From Akkermansiaceae bacterium (lineage in GTDB: Bacteria > Verrucomicrobiota > Verrucomicrobiia > Verrucomicrobiales > Akkermansiaceae), in NCBI GenBank assembly GCA_013041925.1, contig JABDRB010000009.1:62001-126000 (forward strand): a stretch of DNA of 64,000 bases. Reading direction: 5' to 3'. The notes under the pieces are model-generated. The model was not told the origin of the DNA. It worked only from the letters and a program-made list of their open reading frames with translations, and made no database searches. Made by a program: the position numbers and the translations under genes. Every line of letters starts with the position of its first letter. The stretch's first letter is position 1. Below are positions 42,968-52,888 of the stretch, piece after piece.

Positions 42968-43882
42968 ATGCGATACAAAAGACAACGCTGGACTCGACGG
43001 CCGGTGCATAGGCAGAAAATGTTTTTGCAGGGAATGGTATGGACACTATGGACCATGGCCGTGATAGCCGATTCTCCGTCGCAGGTCGACAAGGGCATCG
43101 AGAGCGTGCTGCCGGATCTTGTCACGCCAACAGCCACGGACCATGCGCCTGCACCTGGAAAGCGCGTTAGGCAGGTCAATAAAGACTATGCAGGAACGGG
43201 AGTCTATCACCTTCTCTACCTTCCGACTGATTGGAAAAAGGGGAAGAAATACCCCGTCATTGTTGAGTATGCAGGTAATAAATGGAGAGCAAGCAGTCCC
43301 GGAACCGTTGAAGGCAGCAGCCTAGGTTATGGTATCTCGGCAGGTAAAGGTGTCATCTGGATCTGTATGCCATTTGTAGATAAAACCCATCAGAGAAATG
43401 CCGTCACCTGGTGGGGCGATGTCAAGGCGACGGTCAATTACTGCAAGATGACCGTCAATCGGATATGCACCGAGTATGGTGGTGATCCGACACAAGTATT
43501 CATTGCCGGTTTTTCTCGTGGTGCGATCGCCTGCAATTATATTGGCCTCCATGATGACGAGATTGCGTCGCTGTGGCGAGGCTTCATCTGCCATAGTCAT
43601 TATGATGGTGTTAGGGATTGGGGGTATGCTGGTGCCGATCGTATCTCTGCCGCAAAACGTCTGCGGCGGTTAAGCAAGCGACCCCAATTTATCAGCCATG
43701 AGAAAAGCGTCGAGACCACAAGGGCCTATCTCAAGCTGGCCTATCCATCCGGTAATTTTACCTTTCTGGCATTGTCATTCCCGAATCACACGGATGTGTG
43801 GGTGCTTCGGGATATTGCAGAAAGAAAGAAAATCAGAGGCTGGTTCAATCAGGTCCTCCAGAAAAAAATCGATGCGGAGTGA
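42968..43882 (+). CDS. Exported alpha/beta-hydrolase (esterase/depolymerase-like)
   Basis: A 304-residue hydrolase with an N-terminal basic segment and hydrophobic stretch (about 18-34) that could export it. The nucleophile elbow FIAGFSRGA (Ser near residue 184) and a C-terminal FPNHTDVWV that may supply the His are visible. The fold and the YLPTDWKKGKKYPVIVEYAG opening resemble PHB-depolymerase/feruloyl-esterase-like secreted enzymes. It is divergent from the GHL10 gene and followed 85 nt later by a DUF1080 gene, so a carbohydrate-linked role is likely but unproven. Confidence 0.75.
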   Translation: MRYKRQRWTRRPVHRQKMFLQGMVWTLWTMAVIADSPSQVDKGIESVLPDLVTPTATDHAPAPGKRVRQVNKDYAGTGVYHLLYLPTDWKKGKKYPVIVEYAGNKWRASSPGTVEGSSLGYGISAGKGVIWICMPFVDKTHQRNAVTWWGDVKATVNYCKMTVNRICTEYGGDPTQVFIAGFSRGAIACNYIGLHDDEIASLWRGFICHSHYDGVRDWGYAGADRISAAKRLRRLSKRPQFISHEKSVETTRAYLKLAYPSGNFTFLALSFPNHTDVWVLRDIAERKKIRGWFNQVLQKKIDAE

Positions 43883-43967
43883 CCCGTGTGTCTCAGGTCG
43901 CCAGAGGCATGAGATTCCCAGCATTTCATGATAAACATAAGCAGGTCGACACGTAGGGTATCTTGTC

Positions 43968-44762
43968 ATGCCAAGCTATCACGTTAATCATCGTTTCACG
44001 TTCTGTTCCTTTTGTGCCGCTTTTTTTATGTTGGGAGCTGTGGCGAATGCCGAAAAACCTGAGCAAATGGCGGGTTACGATTCATCCAAGGACATCGGCA
44101 CCAAGGCGCCAGCCGCTGCTGATGTCCCCTTCGACGGCACCATCGAGTCGATTAAAAAGAACTGGGAGATGTGGCCGAGCAAGAACATGGAGATCACGTG
44201 GAAAGTGGTGAAAAGCCCGACAGATGACAGTATGGTCCTGATGTCCAATGGCGGTAAAAAATGGGGCACACACGATCTGGTCACCCAAAAGAAATATCAC
44301 GATTTTGAAGGCCACGTGGAGTTTGTCATGCTGGGTAAACGAGGCGACGGGAAAGCCGAAGGTTATACCAACAGTGGCGTCTACATGCAGAACCGCCACG
44401 AACTGCAGATTGAATCCCCAAAGAGTAAACAAAATATCGCCGACCCCTACAGCTGGAAAATCGGAGCCCACGGCATCGGTGCCATCTGTATGGAACACGT
44501 CCCAGATCACAACGCCTGGCGACCCAATGGCCAATGGCATGCGTTTCATTTCATTTTTGAAGCCGCCGAGTGGAAAGGCACCCAGCTTAAAACCCCCGCC
44601 CGCTTAACGCTTTGGTGGAACGGGATTAAAGTGCACGACAATGTGCCTGTCAAACACGCCAACGGTGGCGTTAAAAACGACCCGACCGATCAACCGCTGA
44701 AGCTGCAGGAACACGGACAGGACGTCCGCTTCCGCAATATCTGGATCAAGCCGATCAAGTAG
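43968..44762 (+). CDS. Secreted single-domain DUF1080 protein
   Basis: A 264-residue exported jelly-roll protein. The signal peptide ends near ANA (about residue 28). The DUF1080 domain covers about 85-264, with YTNSGVYMQNRHELQIESP, NAWRPNGQWHAFHFIFEA, LTLWWNGIKVHDN and the closing VRFRNIWIKPIK. Shared landmarks with the double-domain protein (a SG[IV] segment, then Q..., and R.RN[IV].IK at the end) place them in one family, possibly keto-glycoside hydrolase or glycan binding. It may be co-transcribed with the esterase upstream. Confidence 0.87.
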   Translation: MPSYHVNHRFTFCSFCAAFFMLGAVANAEKPEQMAGYDSSKDIGTKAPAAADVPFDGTIESIKKNWEMWPSKNMEITWKVVKSPTDDSMVLMSNGGKKWGTHDLVTQKKYHDFEGHVEFVMLGKRGDGKAEGYTNSGVYMQNRHELQIESPKSKQNIADPYSWKIGAHGIGAICMEHVPDHNAWRPNGQWHAFHFIFEAAEWKGTQLKTPARLTLWWNGIKVHDNVPVKHANGGVKNDPTDQPLKLQEHGQDVRFRNIWIKPIK

Positions 44763-44898
44763 CGGCCTCGCCATGAGCACACCCGAAACGTCACAAACAA
44801 ATGATATAAGTTTCACCTGTTTCGCGGGTGTTATTACCTGCTGAGCGGGCTTTGGTGTTTTGCTTGCTGTGATGGCACAGAGTGCTATTCTCGGGGGG

Positions 44899-46146
44899 TT
44901 ATTTTCTAAACTGCATGTTCATCACTGAGGGGCGATCATCGGCCTGCGGTTTGATCCTGGAGGGGAATGGTCGCTTGCGGACGGAGGGCAACACGGCGAT
45001 GGCCCAAATGATGCTGACGATGACCCAGCAGCCAGCCGCGTAGATGTGGTGTGAGATTCTGAATCGCTGCATGAATTCAAAATCAGCCGTGACGCGCGTA
45101 AGCATCCCGAGCAAGATGAGGCTGGAGCAAATGGCGAGGGGTTTGATCCAGCGTTGGAACTTCTCCTCCTGACCACTGTGGCCATAGATCACCCGCGTGG
45201 CGACGATCATTGTGATCAACCCGAATCCACCGATGTAGAGTGTGTGATCAAGGGCGATTTTTGGTGTTTTCATCACCCCCGTAGCGACCATGCCTCCGAG
45301 TAGGCACACGATCCCAGCGCGTAGTGAGAGCGGCATAATGCCACTGGACGTTTTGCGTGTTAACCAGCCGCTTTCCTTGGTGATCCAAACGCCACAGAGA
45401 GTGGCACGCACCCACGACATCGATTGCGGCTGGTCGTGGACCTCGATCCAGTAGCTGGCAATCAGCACGCATCCGATCAGGGCACTTTCTCCCGCCTTGG
45501 TTTTCCACGCCCTCGTCATGTGTGGACCACTGAGACGTGCGTGGTGGTTGGGTGTGCCTAGGATCATGGGGAAAATAAAACTACCCACGCCGAGCAATGG
45601 CAACAGGATGAAGGCTTGGTAGAGTAGGCGCTGCATAAAGAGCGTGACGTGAGGGTCTCCCTGAAAGCCGAAGAATGCCGACCATGCAGCGCCGGCGATT
45701 CCGCAAAAAATCCCCATACCTGCTAGGATCATGCCGGGGGGCGGGACGGTCTTGCCCTTGATCAGGCGGCTGAGCAGACATAATACCATCACGATCATCA
45801 TCACGGTAAAAAGTCCATCGCCGGTGCGGACATCGCCTCCCATGTGGAAACTGACTAAGGCAGCATGGAGACTCAGTAAACTACCCACCTGCCAGACCTT
45901 GAGAGGTTGGGCTGAAAGCATTTTCGGCAGAGCTGTGCCGAGGAATCCAATGGCAAATCCACCGACAAAGCCCTCGATCATCACGCGCCCATGGGCAAAC
46001 ATGGGATAGTATGAAAGCCACCCCCAGTAGAAAAGTGGCCACAGGATCACTCCGGCAACCCCCGCAAGCAGGGCGAGGGGGAAAAATACTCGGTAGGGCT
46101 CAGCGGCAAGGTGGGGCGCAAGCTGGTTAAAAAATCGTTTGTTCAT
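44899..46146 (-). CDS. NnrS-family membrane protein
   Basis: A 415-residue inner-membrane protein with about 12 helices. NnrS proteins are haem/copper proteins linked to nitric oxide stress or denitrification. Family features include HLAAEPYRVFFPLALLAG, MFAHGRVMIEGFVGGFAIGF, FLGTALPKML and GGFGLITMIVATRVIYGHSG. The ATG at 46146 (MNKRFFNQLAPH) is chosen; the frame upstream to 46269 is rejected because it overlaps the pckG terminator. No nitrite or NO reductase gene is nearby. Confidence 0.88.
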   Translation of the reverse strand: MNKRFFNQLAPHLAAEPYRVFFPLALLAGVAGVILWPLFYWGWLSYYPMFAHGRVMIEGFVGGFAIGFLGTALPKMLSAQPLKVWQVGSLLSLHAALVSFHMGGDVRTGDGLFTVMMIVMVLCLLSRLIKGKTVPPPGMILAGMGIFCGIAGAAWSAFFGFQGDPHVTLFMQRLLYQAFILLPLLGVGSFIFPMILGTPNHHARLSGPHMTRAWKTKAGESALIGCVLIASYWIEVHDQPQSMSWVRATLCGVWITKESGWLTRKTSSGIMPLSLRAGIVCLLGGMVATGVMKTPKIALDHTLYIGGFGLITMIVATRVIYGHSGQEEKFQRWIKPLAICSSLILLGMLTRVTADFEFMQRFRISHHIYAAGCWVIVSIIWAIAVLPSVRKRPFPSRIKPQADDRPSVMNMQFRK

Positions 46147-46249
46147 GGCGGCGTGCACACTGTATTCAGATGATGTCGCGAAATAAAGAAAAACAATTCC
46201 TTTATTGGGTGTGGATATCATTCCGCATCTGGCGCGGATCCACGGGCAT

Positions 46250-46283
46250 AAAAAAACCGCCCTGCTCATTATGAACAGGGCGA
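46250..46283 (-). terminator. Terminator after pckG
   Basis: Near-palindrome with arms CGCCCTG and CAGGGCG, and TCAT/ATGA inside. On the minus strand it is followed by a T run, about 55 nt past the pckG stop. Confidence 0.8.
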
Positions 46284-46337
46284 TTAAGTATGACTGAACA
46301 CCAGTGTCAGTGACGCTGATATTAAGTCAGATCTTTC

Positions 46338-48167
46338 TTAGCCTTTGACGCGCTCGATCAGGGCGGCGCGTTCTTGGGCGATTTCGGCAGGGAGTTTGTC
46401 ACCGATTTTGTCGAGGAATTCCTGCTGAGTAGCAATCTCTTCGGCCCACTCTTCTTTGTCGAGGTCCATGACTTTGTTGAAGTCTTCCTCGGAGAAGTCG
46501 AGTCCTTCAGCGTTGAAGTCTTCCCAGTTTGGCACGGTGCCGATGAAGGTCTCTTTGCCGCCGACTTCGCCGGTGGCACGTCTGAGAACCCACTCGAGAA
46601 CGCGGGTGTTGTCACCGAAGCCAGGCCAGAGCCACTTGCCGTCTGCGTCCTTGCGGAACCAGTTGGTGTTGAAAATGGCGGGTAACTTCTCGACCTTATT
46701 GCCGATATCGATCCAGTTTTGGAGGTAGTCTCCAACGTGGTAGCCGATGAATGGCAGCATGGCCATGGGGTCGCGGCGGACACCAGGCTTGAGGCCGATA
46801 GCGGCTGCGGTAACCTCGGATCCCATGACGGAGCCGATGAATGCGCCGTGTTCCCAGCTCTTGGATTGGAAAACAAGAGGCATGGTGCTCTCGCGGCGTC
46901 CACCGAAGAGGAAGGCGTCGATGGATACACCGTCTGGGTTGGTCCACTCAGGGTCGATACATGGGCACTGGGACGCAGGAGCGGTGAAGCGTGCGTTCGG
47001 GTGTGAGGATGGGCCTTCGGACTCTGGAGTCCAGTCGTTGCCCTTCCAGTCGATCAGGTGGGCTGGTGCCTCGTCGGTCATCCCTTCCCACCATACGTCG
47101 CCGTCGTCAGTCAGGCCGACGTTGGTGAAGATGGCGTTTTCGAGCATGGAGTCCATGGCGTTCGGGTTGGTCTCGTAAGAGGTTCCTGGTGCCACGCCGA
47201 ACCATCCGCACTCGGGGTTGATAGCGTGCAGTGTGCCGTCCGCGTGTGGCCAGAGCCATGCGATGTCGTCACCGATGGTGGTGACTTTCCATCCCTTGTC
47301 AGTAAGTTCCTTAGGTGGAACAAGCATGGCGAGGTTGGTCTTTCCGCAGGCGGATGGGAACGCGGCAGAGATGTAGCGTTTTTCACCTTCTGGGTTTTCA
47401 ATGCCAAGGATGAGCATGTGCTCAGCCATCCAGCCGTTTTTCTTGGCGATGGTGGAAGCGATGCGGAGTGCGAGGCACTTTTTACCGAGCAGGGCGTTGC
47501 CGCCGTAGCCGGATCCGTAGGACCAGATTTCCTGTGTCTCAGGGAAGTGAGAGATATACTTGTCCTCGTTGCACGGCCAGCTGACGTCTTCCTGTCCGGG
47601 CTCGAGTGGAGCGCCCACGGTGTGGAGGCAGGGAACAAACGTTCCGTGACCATCGCGGCCGAAGTCCACCTTGCCGGCGGCTTCGTCTTCGAGGCGGCTA
47701 AGAACGGGGGCGCCGATCTTAGCCATGATACGCATGTTGACGACAACGTAGGCGCTGTCTGTTACTTCAACACCGATTTTAGCGAGTGGTGAATCGAGAG
47801 GGCCCATGCAGAATGGGATGACATACATGGTGCGTCCTTTCATGCTGCCTTTGAACTTCGGCTTGAGAAGTTCTTTCATGGCGGCTGGATCGTACCAGTT
47901 GTTGGTTGGGCCGCAGTCTGCTTCGTCTTCGGAGCAGATGTAGGTGCGGTCTTCGACGCGAGCCACGTCAGATGGTGCTGAACGTGCTAGGAAGCTGTTT
48001 GGACGCTTCTCTTCATTTAGGCGGGTGAAAACACCCTTGTCACACAGAAGTTGAGTGAGGGTATCCCACTCGTTTTGTGATCCGTCGCTCCATACGACAT
48101 TGTCGGGTTGGCAAAGTTGGGTCATTTCTTCGACCCACTGTTTCAATGGTTCATGTGTTGTGCTCAT
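46338..48167 (-). CDS. pckG: Phosphoenolpyruvate carboxykinase (GTP)
   Basis: A 609-residue GTP-dependent PEPCK, converting oxaloacetate plus GTP to PEP, CO2 and GDP. The size matches the GTP class rather than the 540-residue ATP class. Key motifs are the PEPCK-specific P-loop [13 protein letters not shown], the metal/GTP site [15 protein letters not shown], and the substrate loop [14 protein letters not shown]. It is a monocistronic gene with a terminator behind it. With gltA and sdaA it indicates gluconeogenesis from amino acids or acetate-like substrates. Confidence 0.97.
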   Translation of the reverse strand: MSTTHEPLKQWVEEMTQLCQPDNVVWSDGSQNEWDTLTQLLCDKGVFTRLNEEKRPNSFLARSAPSDVARVEDRTYICSEDEADCGPTNNWYDPAAMKELLKPKFKGSMKGRTMYVIPFCMGPLDSPLAKIGVEVTDSAYVVVNMRIMAKIGAPVLSRLEDEAAGKVDFGRDGHGTFVPCLHTVGAPLEPGQEDVSWPCNEDKYISHFPETQEIWSYGSGYGGNALLGKKCLALRIASTIAKKNGWMAEHMLILGIENPEGEKRYISAAFPSACGKTNLAMLVPPKELTDKGWKVTTIGDDIAWLWPHADGTLHAINPECGWFGVAPGTSYETNPNAMDSMLENAIFTNVGLTDDGDVWWEGMTDEAPAHLIDWKGNDWTPESEGPSSHPNARFTAPASQCPCIDPEWTNPDGVSIDAFLFGGRRESTMPLVFQSKSWEHGAFIGSVMGSEVTAAAIGLKPGVRRDPMAMLPFIGYHVGDYLQNWIDIGNKVEKLPAIFNTNWFRKDADGKWLWPGFGDNTRVLEWVLRRATGEVGGKETFIGTVPNWEDFNAEGLDFSEEDFNKVMDLDKEEWAEEIATQQEFLDKIGDKLPAEIAQERAALIERVKG

Positions 48168-48403
48168 GGCGATTGCAACTAACCTTAATTGCTCGAATCT
48201 GACAATGGGAATCGAGGATATGCGGAATCACGGGCAAAAAATGCTGATTCAGTGCTTGTAGGATGGTTTTTGTGAGCTATTTTGGGTGATTATTTGAGCA
48301 TTTCGGTGGCGTTAGGGTGTATTTTTTTACATCCAGCGATTGATTCTGCTTTGAGCATGACGGTGGAGTGTCTAGGTTATCAGTAACTTGATTAAAAAGA
48401 GAG

Positions 48404-49201
48404 ATGAGTGAAATAAAAGATATCCACCTGTATGTGATCATGTCCCCTAATTACGCGCTGGTAGCATCCCAACTGGAACCAGCGGAGTTTGGTCGGCATT
48501 ACGCGACGGGGAGTTCGCGATTTTTTGATGGCACGGTGATCTTTGCAGAAATTGACAGTCATTACCGTGATGCATTTTTCCGCATTGACGAGTTACTTGA
48601 GGATATCAAATCCTCGAGGAGCGGGAAGCCGAAGCGAACCAAGTTTATTGCCACTTACCGAGTGCTTGAGCATATTGATCTATCAGCCTTTCAGGATCTC
48701 TATGTTGTGTCGGTCGAGGGTGAGGTGTTAGGTCTTCAGCAGGCACCATACGAGCGGCAGCACGGGCCGGGTTTTATTCGGACGTTTCAGGAGATTTGTC
48801 CGTTTAGCTCCATTATTCTTTCACACATGACGCCGCCTGAATTTGGTAATTACCTTACGGATCCTGATCAGCCTAAGGGGGCTCCGAAGGTGATGTTTAC
48901 GCAGATTGACTTACCGATTGATGTTTTTCTGAAGCATATCGAAGAGAACCCTTTTCATCATAGTCCGCTACCGAACGTGCACCCGCAGAAGTTGCGGGAT
49001 CAGATTCTTGAGATCAAAGATAACCCTAACAAGAAGACGAAAGGGGTGAGTCTTGATTCCGCTATTGATAAGTTATCCTTCCTCCGCTTGCGATCAGGAT
49101 TTTGGATATGTGGTGGCGGTGCGATGTTGTTTTATCCTATCCCAGAGGAATCAAAGCTCGAGAAGGACCACTACAGCTTTTACAAGTCAGTTTCCTGTTA
49201 G
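48404..49201 (+). CDS. Conserved-looking protein of unknown function
   Basis: A 265-residue soluble protein without signal peptide or membrane segment. I do not recognise the family. Visible features are an N-terminal beta-rich region (HLYVIMSPNYALVASQLEP), a Pro/His-rich part (ENPFHHSPLPNVHPQKL), a Lys-rich stretch (EIKDNPNKKTKG), and a C-terminal FWICGGGAMLFYPIPEE. An AGAGAG sequence lies just before the ATG and could be a weak Shine-Dalgarno. It is flanked by pckG (divergent) and topB (convergent), giving no functional clue. Confidence 0.75.
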   Translation: MSEIKDIHLYVIMSPNYALVASQLEPAEFGRHYATGSSRFFDGTVIFAEIDSHYRDAFFRIDELLEDIKSSRSGKPKRTKFIATYRVLEHIDLSAFQDLYVVSVEGEVLGLQQAPYERQHGPGFIRTFQEICPFSSIILSHMTPPEFGNYLTDPDQPKGAPKVMFTQIDLPIDVFLKHIEENPFHHSPLPNVHPQKLRDQILEIKDNPNKKTKGVSLDSAIDKLSFLRLRSGFWICGGGAMLFYPIPEESKLEKDHYSFYKSVSC

Positions 49202-49231
49202 CGTGCCCGCGCCACCCTGAGGTGAGAGCCG

Positions 49232-51823
49232 CTATTTTTTCTTCCCTGTTTTTTTAGCGGCAGATTTTTTAGTGGCGGCTTTTTTTCGGGGTTCGAATTC
49301 GAAGCCGATTTTGCCGGTGGTGGTATCGAAGGTGAGGTAGGCGCTGAATGCGCGCTTGGTGCGTTTCGAGACAAATCCTGGGAGGAGGTTGGTTTTACCT
49401 TTTTCGATGAGTTGAACTCCCTGATCGCTGGGGATCTCGCATTGGAGGATGGTGCGCGAGATGCGGATGCCATCGGGGCTGTCCTTGTTGGTGATGGCGG
49501 GGACATACCAGGCGTTTTTGGTCTCGTAGATTTGGACCTCTTTACCCTCGGGGGTGGTGACGGTGGCGATGATCTGGTCGTCGGTGAGGTCGTCACGTTC
49601 GTTCTCGCCATTATCAAAGACGAAGGAGACTTTCCATTTCCCTTTTTTGCCGGTTTTGGTTTCTTCTTGTTTGAGTTCCAGTGCGGCTTCAAAGGGACGG
49701 TTGAAGCGGGATTTGAAATCGTCTAGCGGGCCGATGAATTTTTTCTCGAGCAGGTCGCGCGCTTCATCTTCGGTGATGAGTCGTGACGCGATGTGTTTGT
49801 TCGTTTTGAATCCGCACTCGGGGTTGTAACACTCGTAGGTGGCATCGGTGGTTTTGAGTTTATCGGCCTGGCAGTTCGGGCAGATGGCGATGAGGTCGGG
49901 GAATACCTTATCCCTTAGTTGGGCCGTGTAATCCTTTGCCCTGTTCACGATGTCCGAGGTGAAGGAAATGATTTCCTGCATGAACTCGGGTCGGGAGAGC
50001 TCGCCTTGTTCCATCTGCCGGAGTTTGCTTTCCCAGTCGCCTGTCATGGACGGGGAGGCGAGCGCGTGGATGCCGAGCTCGTCAGTGATTTCGATGAGGC
50101 GCAGGCCTTTGCGGGTGACGAGGATTTCGCGTCCGTCGCGTTCGATGTATTTCTGGCGGATCAGTCCTTCGATAGTGGCGGCGCGGGTTGCGGGGGTGCC
50201 GAGTCCACGTTCGGACATGGCCTCGCGCAGTTCTTCGTCGTCGATGAGTTTTCCGGCACCTTCCATGGCGGAGAGCAGGGTGGCCTCGTTGAAGCGTGCT
50301 GGGGGTTTGGTTTGGTCGTGTTTGACCTCGATGTGGGTGACGGGAGCGGCTTCACCTTCGGAGACCGAGCAGAGTTCGTCTTTGCCAGCGGCGACACCGG
50401 GTTGGCGACCGTAGACGGCGAGCCAGCCGGGTTTGACGAGGATTTTCCCTGTGGTGAGGAAAGCGTCGACGGCATCCGGGGTGGTGACGCGGGTGATGCG
50501 GCGGGTGTTGAGGAACTCGGCGTGTGGGTAAAAGACAGCGAGGAAACGCTTGGTGACGAGATCGAAGAGTTTTTCAGCGGCCTCATCCATTTTGACAAAT
50601 CGTCCGGTGGGGATGATGGCAAAGTGATCGGAGATTTTGGCGTTATTAAAGACGCGTTTGCTGGGGACGATGAGTTTTTCGGAAATCGCGTGCTGTGCGT
50701 GTTGGCCGAGGGTGCCGCCTTGTTGGGCGATGGCGTCTACGGTTTCGTGGACGTTGCCGAGGTAATCTTCTGGCAGGTAGCGGGAATCGGTCCGCGGGTA
50801 GGTGAGCATTTTGTATTTCTCGTAGAGTGCCTGCGCGACCTGGAGGGTGCGTTTGGCAGAGAACCCGTAGCGGGATGAGGCTTCACGCTGGAGGGTGGTG
50901 AGATCGTAGAGCTGAGGTGATGCCTGTTTGGTGGGTTTTTGTTCCTCGGTGACGGTGCCCGTCTGACCTTCGCAGCGTGTGCGGATCGCCTCGGCGTCCT
51001 CTTTTTTCCAGATGCGCTCGGGGCGTGAGTGTGGGTGCTGAGGGTCACGTTTCCATGACTCATTGATCCAGCGGCCTGGGTAGTCGCCATTGGCTACGGT
51101 GAAGTCGGCGTGGACTTCGCTGTAGGGCTCGGAGATAAACTCTCGGATTTCCATTTCACGTTTGGCGAGGATGGCGAGTGTGGGTGTTTGCACACGACCG
51201 GCGGCGGTGATGTTGAAGCCGCCGTGGCGGGAGCGGAAGCAGGTTAAGGCGCGGGTCGAGTTCAGGCCGACCAACCAGTCGGACTCGGATCGACACTTGG
51301 CGGCGTCGCGCAGGTTGTGCATGTCTTCATCGCTGCGGAGCTGGCTCCATGCCTCGAGGATGGCATTTTGGGTCATGGACTGCATCCAGAGGCGTTTGAC
51401 GGGTTTATCGACTTTTCCGAGCTCGAGGATATAGCGGAAGATCAGTTCACCCTCGCGGCCCGCATCACAGGCATTGACGATGGTGTCGATGTCCTTGCGG
51501 CGTGCGAGTCGGAGGACTTGTTTGAGGCGCGTCTCGGATTGTTCGATCGGTTGAAGTTCGAATGATTTGGGGATGGCGGGGAGGACGTCGAAGTTCCACG
51601 GGAGGTTGCGGGGTTTACCATTTTTACCGATCGGTCCTTGGGGCATTTTTAATTCGACGAGGTGCCCAACGGCGGAAGTGATGACGAAGCCGTCATTTTC
51701 GAAGTAAATATCGCGGCCTTTTCCTTTTTTATCGAACTTGCCGACCTCGGGAGCTTTGGCAAGAGCGCGTGAGAGATCGGTGGCAACAGAGGGTTTTTCT
51801 GCGATGATGAGAGTCTTCGGCAT
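49232..51823 (-). CDS. topB: DNA topoisomerase III-type IA topoisomerase
   Basis: An 863-residue type IA topoisomerase that decatenates and relaxes negatively supercoiled DNA. The Toprim domain begins [14 protein letters not shown] and includes the metal-binding [11 protein letters not shown]. The catalytic Tyr is in [13 protein letters not shown] zinc-ribbon-like set CPNCQ ... CYNPECGF lies near residue 650. Two C-terminal repeats follow: RPFEAALEL and [18 protein letters not shown] Lys-rich tail ends the protein. ATG 51823 ([11 protein letters not shown]) is preferred over 51841. It is longer than E. coli TopB (653 residues) because of this C-terminal extension. Confidence 0.93.
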   Translation of the reverse strand: MPKTLIIAEKPSVATDLSRALAKAPEVGKFDKKGKGRDIYFENDGFVITSAVGHLVELKMPQGPIGKNGKPRNLPWNFDVLPAIPKSFELQPIEQSETRLKQVLRLARRKDIDTIVNACDAGREGELIFRYILELGKVDKPVKRLWMQSMTQNAILEAWSQLRSDEDMHNLRDAAKCRSESDWLVGLNSTRALTCFRSRHGGFNITAAGRVQTPTLAILAKREMEIREFISEPYSEVHADFTVANGDYPGRWINESWKRDPQHPHSRPERIWKKEDAEAIRTRCEGQTGTVTEEQKPTKQASPQLYDLTTLQREASSRYGFSAKRTLQVAQALYEKYKMLTYPRTDSRYLPEDYLGNVHETVDAIAQQGGTLGQHAQHAISEKLIVPSKRVFNNAKISDHFAIIPTGRFVKMDEAAEKLFDLVTKRFLAVFYPHAEFLNTRRITRVTTPDAVDAFLTTGKILVKPGWLAVYGRQPGVAAGKDELCSVSEGEAAPVTHIEVKHDQTKPPARFNEATLLSAMEGAGKLIDDEELREAMSERGLGTPATRAATIEGLIRQKYIERDGREILVTRKGLRLIEITDELGIHALASPSMTGDWESKLRQMEQGELSRPEFMQEIISFTSDIVNRAKDYTAQLRDKVFPDLIAICPNCQADKLKTTDATYECYNPECGFKTNKHIASRLITEDEARDLLEKKFIGPLDDFKSRFNRPFEAALELKQEETKTGKKGKWKVSFVFDNGENERDDLTDDQIIATVTTPEGKEVQIYETKNAWYVPAITNKDSPDGIRISRTILQCEIPSDQGVQLIEKGKTNLLPGFVSKRTKRAFSAYLTFDTTTGKIGFEFEPRKKAATKKSAAKKTGKKK

Positions 51824-51940
51824 GAAAGGTGGACTAAGCATGGAAGCCTCACTTGGAAAGGGAAATATTCACGGATGGGTGAATTCCTCATCTTTTCCTA
51901 CTCCGTAGGAAGGGTGAAAAAAGAAAAATAGCGGGGTAGA

Positions 51941-52846
51941 TTACGCTTTTTCCACCCAGTGGGACTTCAGGTAATGCTCGCCAGAATATTCTGTGGGCAT
52001 GTCGAGCGAGGTGATGGTGGCGCCTGGTGCTCCATGCCGGACCATGCGGGTGAAATCGCGCGGGTCAAGTTTGCGACAGTTGGTGCAGCAGAGGATCCAG
52101 CCGCCGCGGGCGAGGCAGGCGTGTGCGAGAGCGACGAGGTGTGCGTAATCTTTTTCGACACGAAAGACCTTGCCTTTATCGTCGCGGGAGAAGGTGGGGG
52201 GGTCGAGGATGATGCCGTCAAACGTCCGGCCTTGTCGGGCGAAACGTTTCAGCCAGTGGAAGGTATCGCCTTTGCAGAAAAAGTGGTCGGAGGGGTCGAG
52301 GTGGTTGATTTGAAAATTTGTTTTTGCCCAGTCGAGGTAGACTTGGGAGAGGTCGAGGGTGGTGGTGGTGGCGCCCCCGAGGCCGGCGCAGACGGAAAAG
52401 GCACCGGTGTAGGCGAAGGTGTTGAGGATGGTTTTTCCCGCAGACGCATGGTCGCGCGTGCGTTGTCGGTTCAGGCGTTGATCGAGAAAAATCCCCTGTG
52501 AGTAGCCGGCCTGGAAGTTGATCTGGTAGTTGACGCCATGTTCGGTGGCGGTAAATGGTTGGTTTTGAGCTGGGCCAGCGAGGTGGGTCGGGTCGGTTTT
52601 TTCGTGTTGATCGAGCTGTTTCCAGTAGCATGTTTGTCCGTTTTGGCCGAGTGATTCGAGCCATGCGCGGACGTCGGGGTCGAGGGAGTTGGCGCGGGTG
52701 GAAACGAGCCAGCGGTCGGCATAGGTATCGAGGAAGAGCCCGGGTAAGTCATCGCCTTCGCCGTCGACCAGCCTGAGTGCGTTGGTGGTTGGGCTGAGGA
52801 GGGATGACCGCCGTTTGATGGCGGACTGGATTTTATGCCTGATCAC
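51941..52846 (-). CDS. RlmI-like class I SAM-dependent rRNA methyltransferase
   Basis: A 301-residue methyltransferase related to the RlmI/RlmK 23S rRNA m5C/m7G enzymes. A shortened N-terminal EEHEC-like part (LPGLFLDTYADRWLV) precedes the Rossmann fold with GIFLDQRLNRQRTRD, LNTFAYTGAFSVCA, and the catalytic-type LDPPTFSRDDKG. A second Cys-containing motif WILCCTNCRKLDP follows. The N-terminal PUA domain of RlmI is missing. Start is GTG 52846. The gene is divergent from the phosphohexomutase gene, with only 42 nt between them. Confidence 0.88.
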   Translation of the reverse strand: MIRHKIQSAIKRRSSLLSPTTNALRLVDGEGDDLPGLFLDTYADRWLVSTRANSLDPDVRAWLESLGQNGQTCYWKQLDQHEKTDPTHLAGPAQNQPFTATEHGVNYQINFQAGYSQGIFLDQRLNRQRTRDHASAGKTILNTFAYTGAFSVCAGLGGATTTTLDLSQVYLDWAKTNFQINHLDPSDHFFCKGDTFHWLKRFARQGRTFDGIILDPPTFSRDDKGKVFRVEKDYAHLVALAHACLARGGWILCCTNCRKLDPRDFTRMVRHGAPGATITSLDMPTEYSGEHYLKSHWVEKA

Positions 52847-52850
52847 GGGG

Positions 52851-52878
52851 TTGCAATCTCATGATCTCGCCTTATCAT
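52851..52878 (+). promoter_or_regulatory. Candidate promoter for the phosphohexomutase gene
   Basis: TTGCAA (52851-52856), 16-nt spacer, TATCAT (52873-52878), then 10 nt to the ATG at 52889, implying a leader of only 3-4 nt. Confidence 0.45.
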
Positions 52879-52888
52879 CCAGCGCGAA

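Noticed and set aside
47058-47792. Long antisense frame in pckG
   Set aside because: pckG motifs are unambiguous; the antisense frame is a shadow.
49919-50878. Long plus-strand frame opposite topB
   Set aside because: topB carries all catalytic motifs; the antisense frame is compositionally a shadow.
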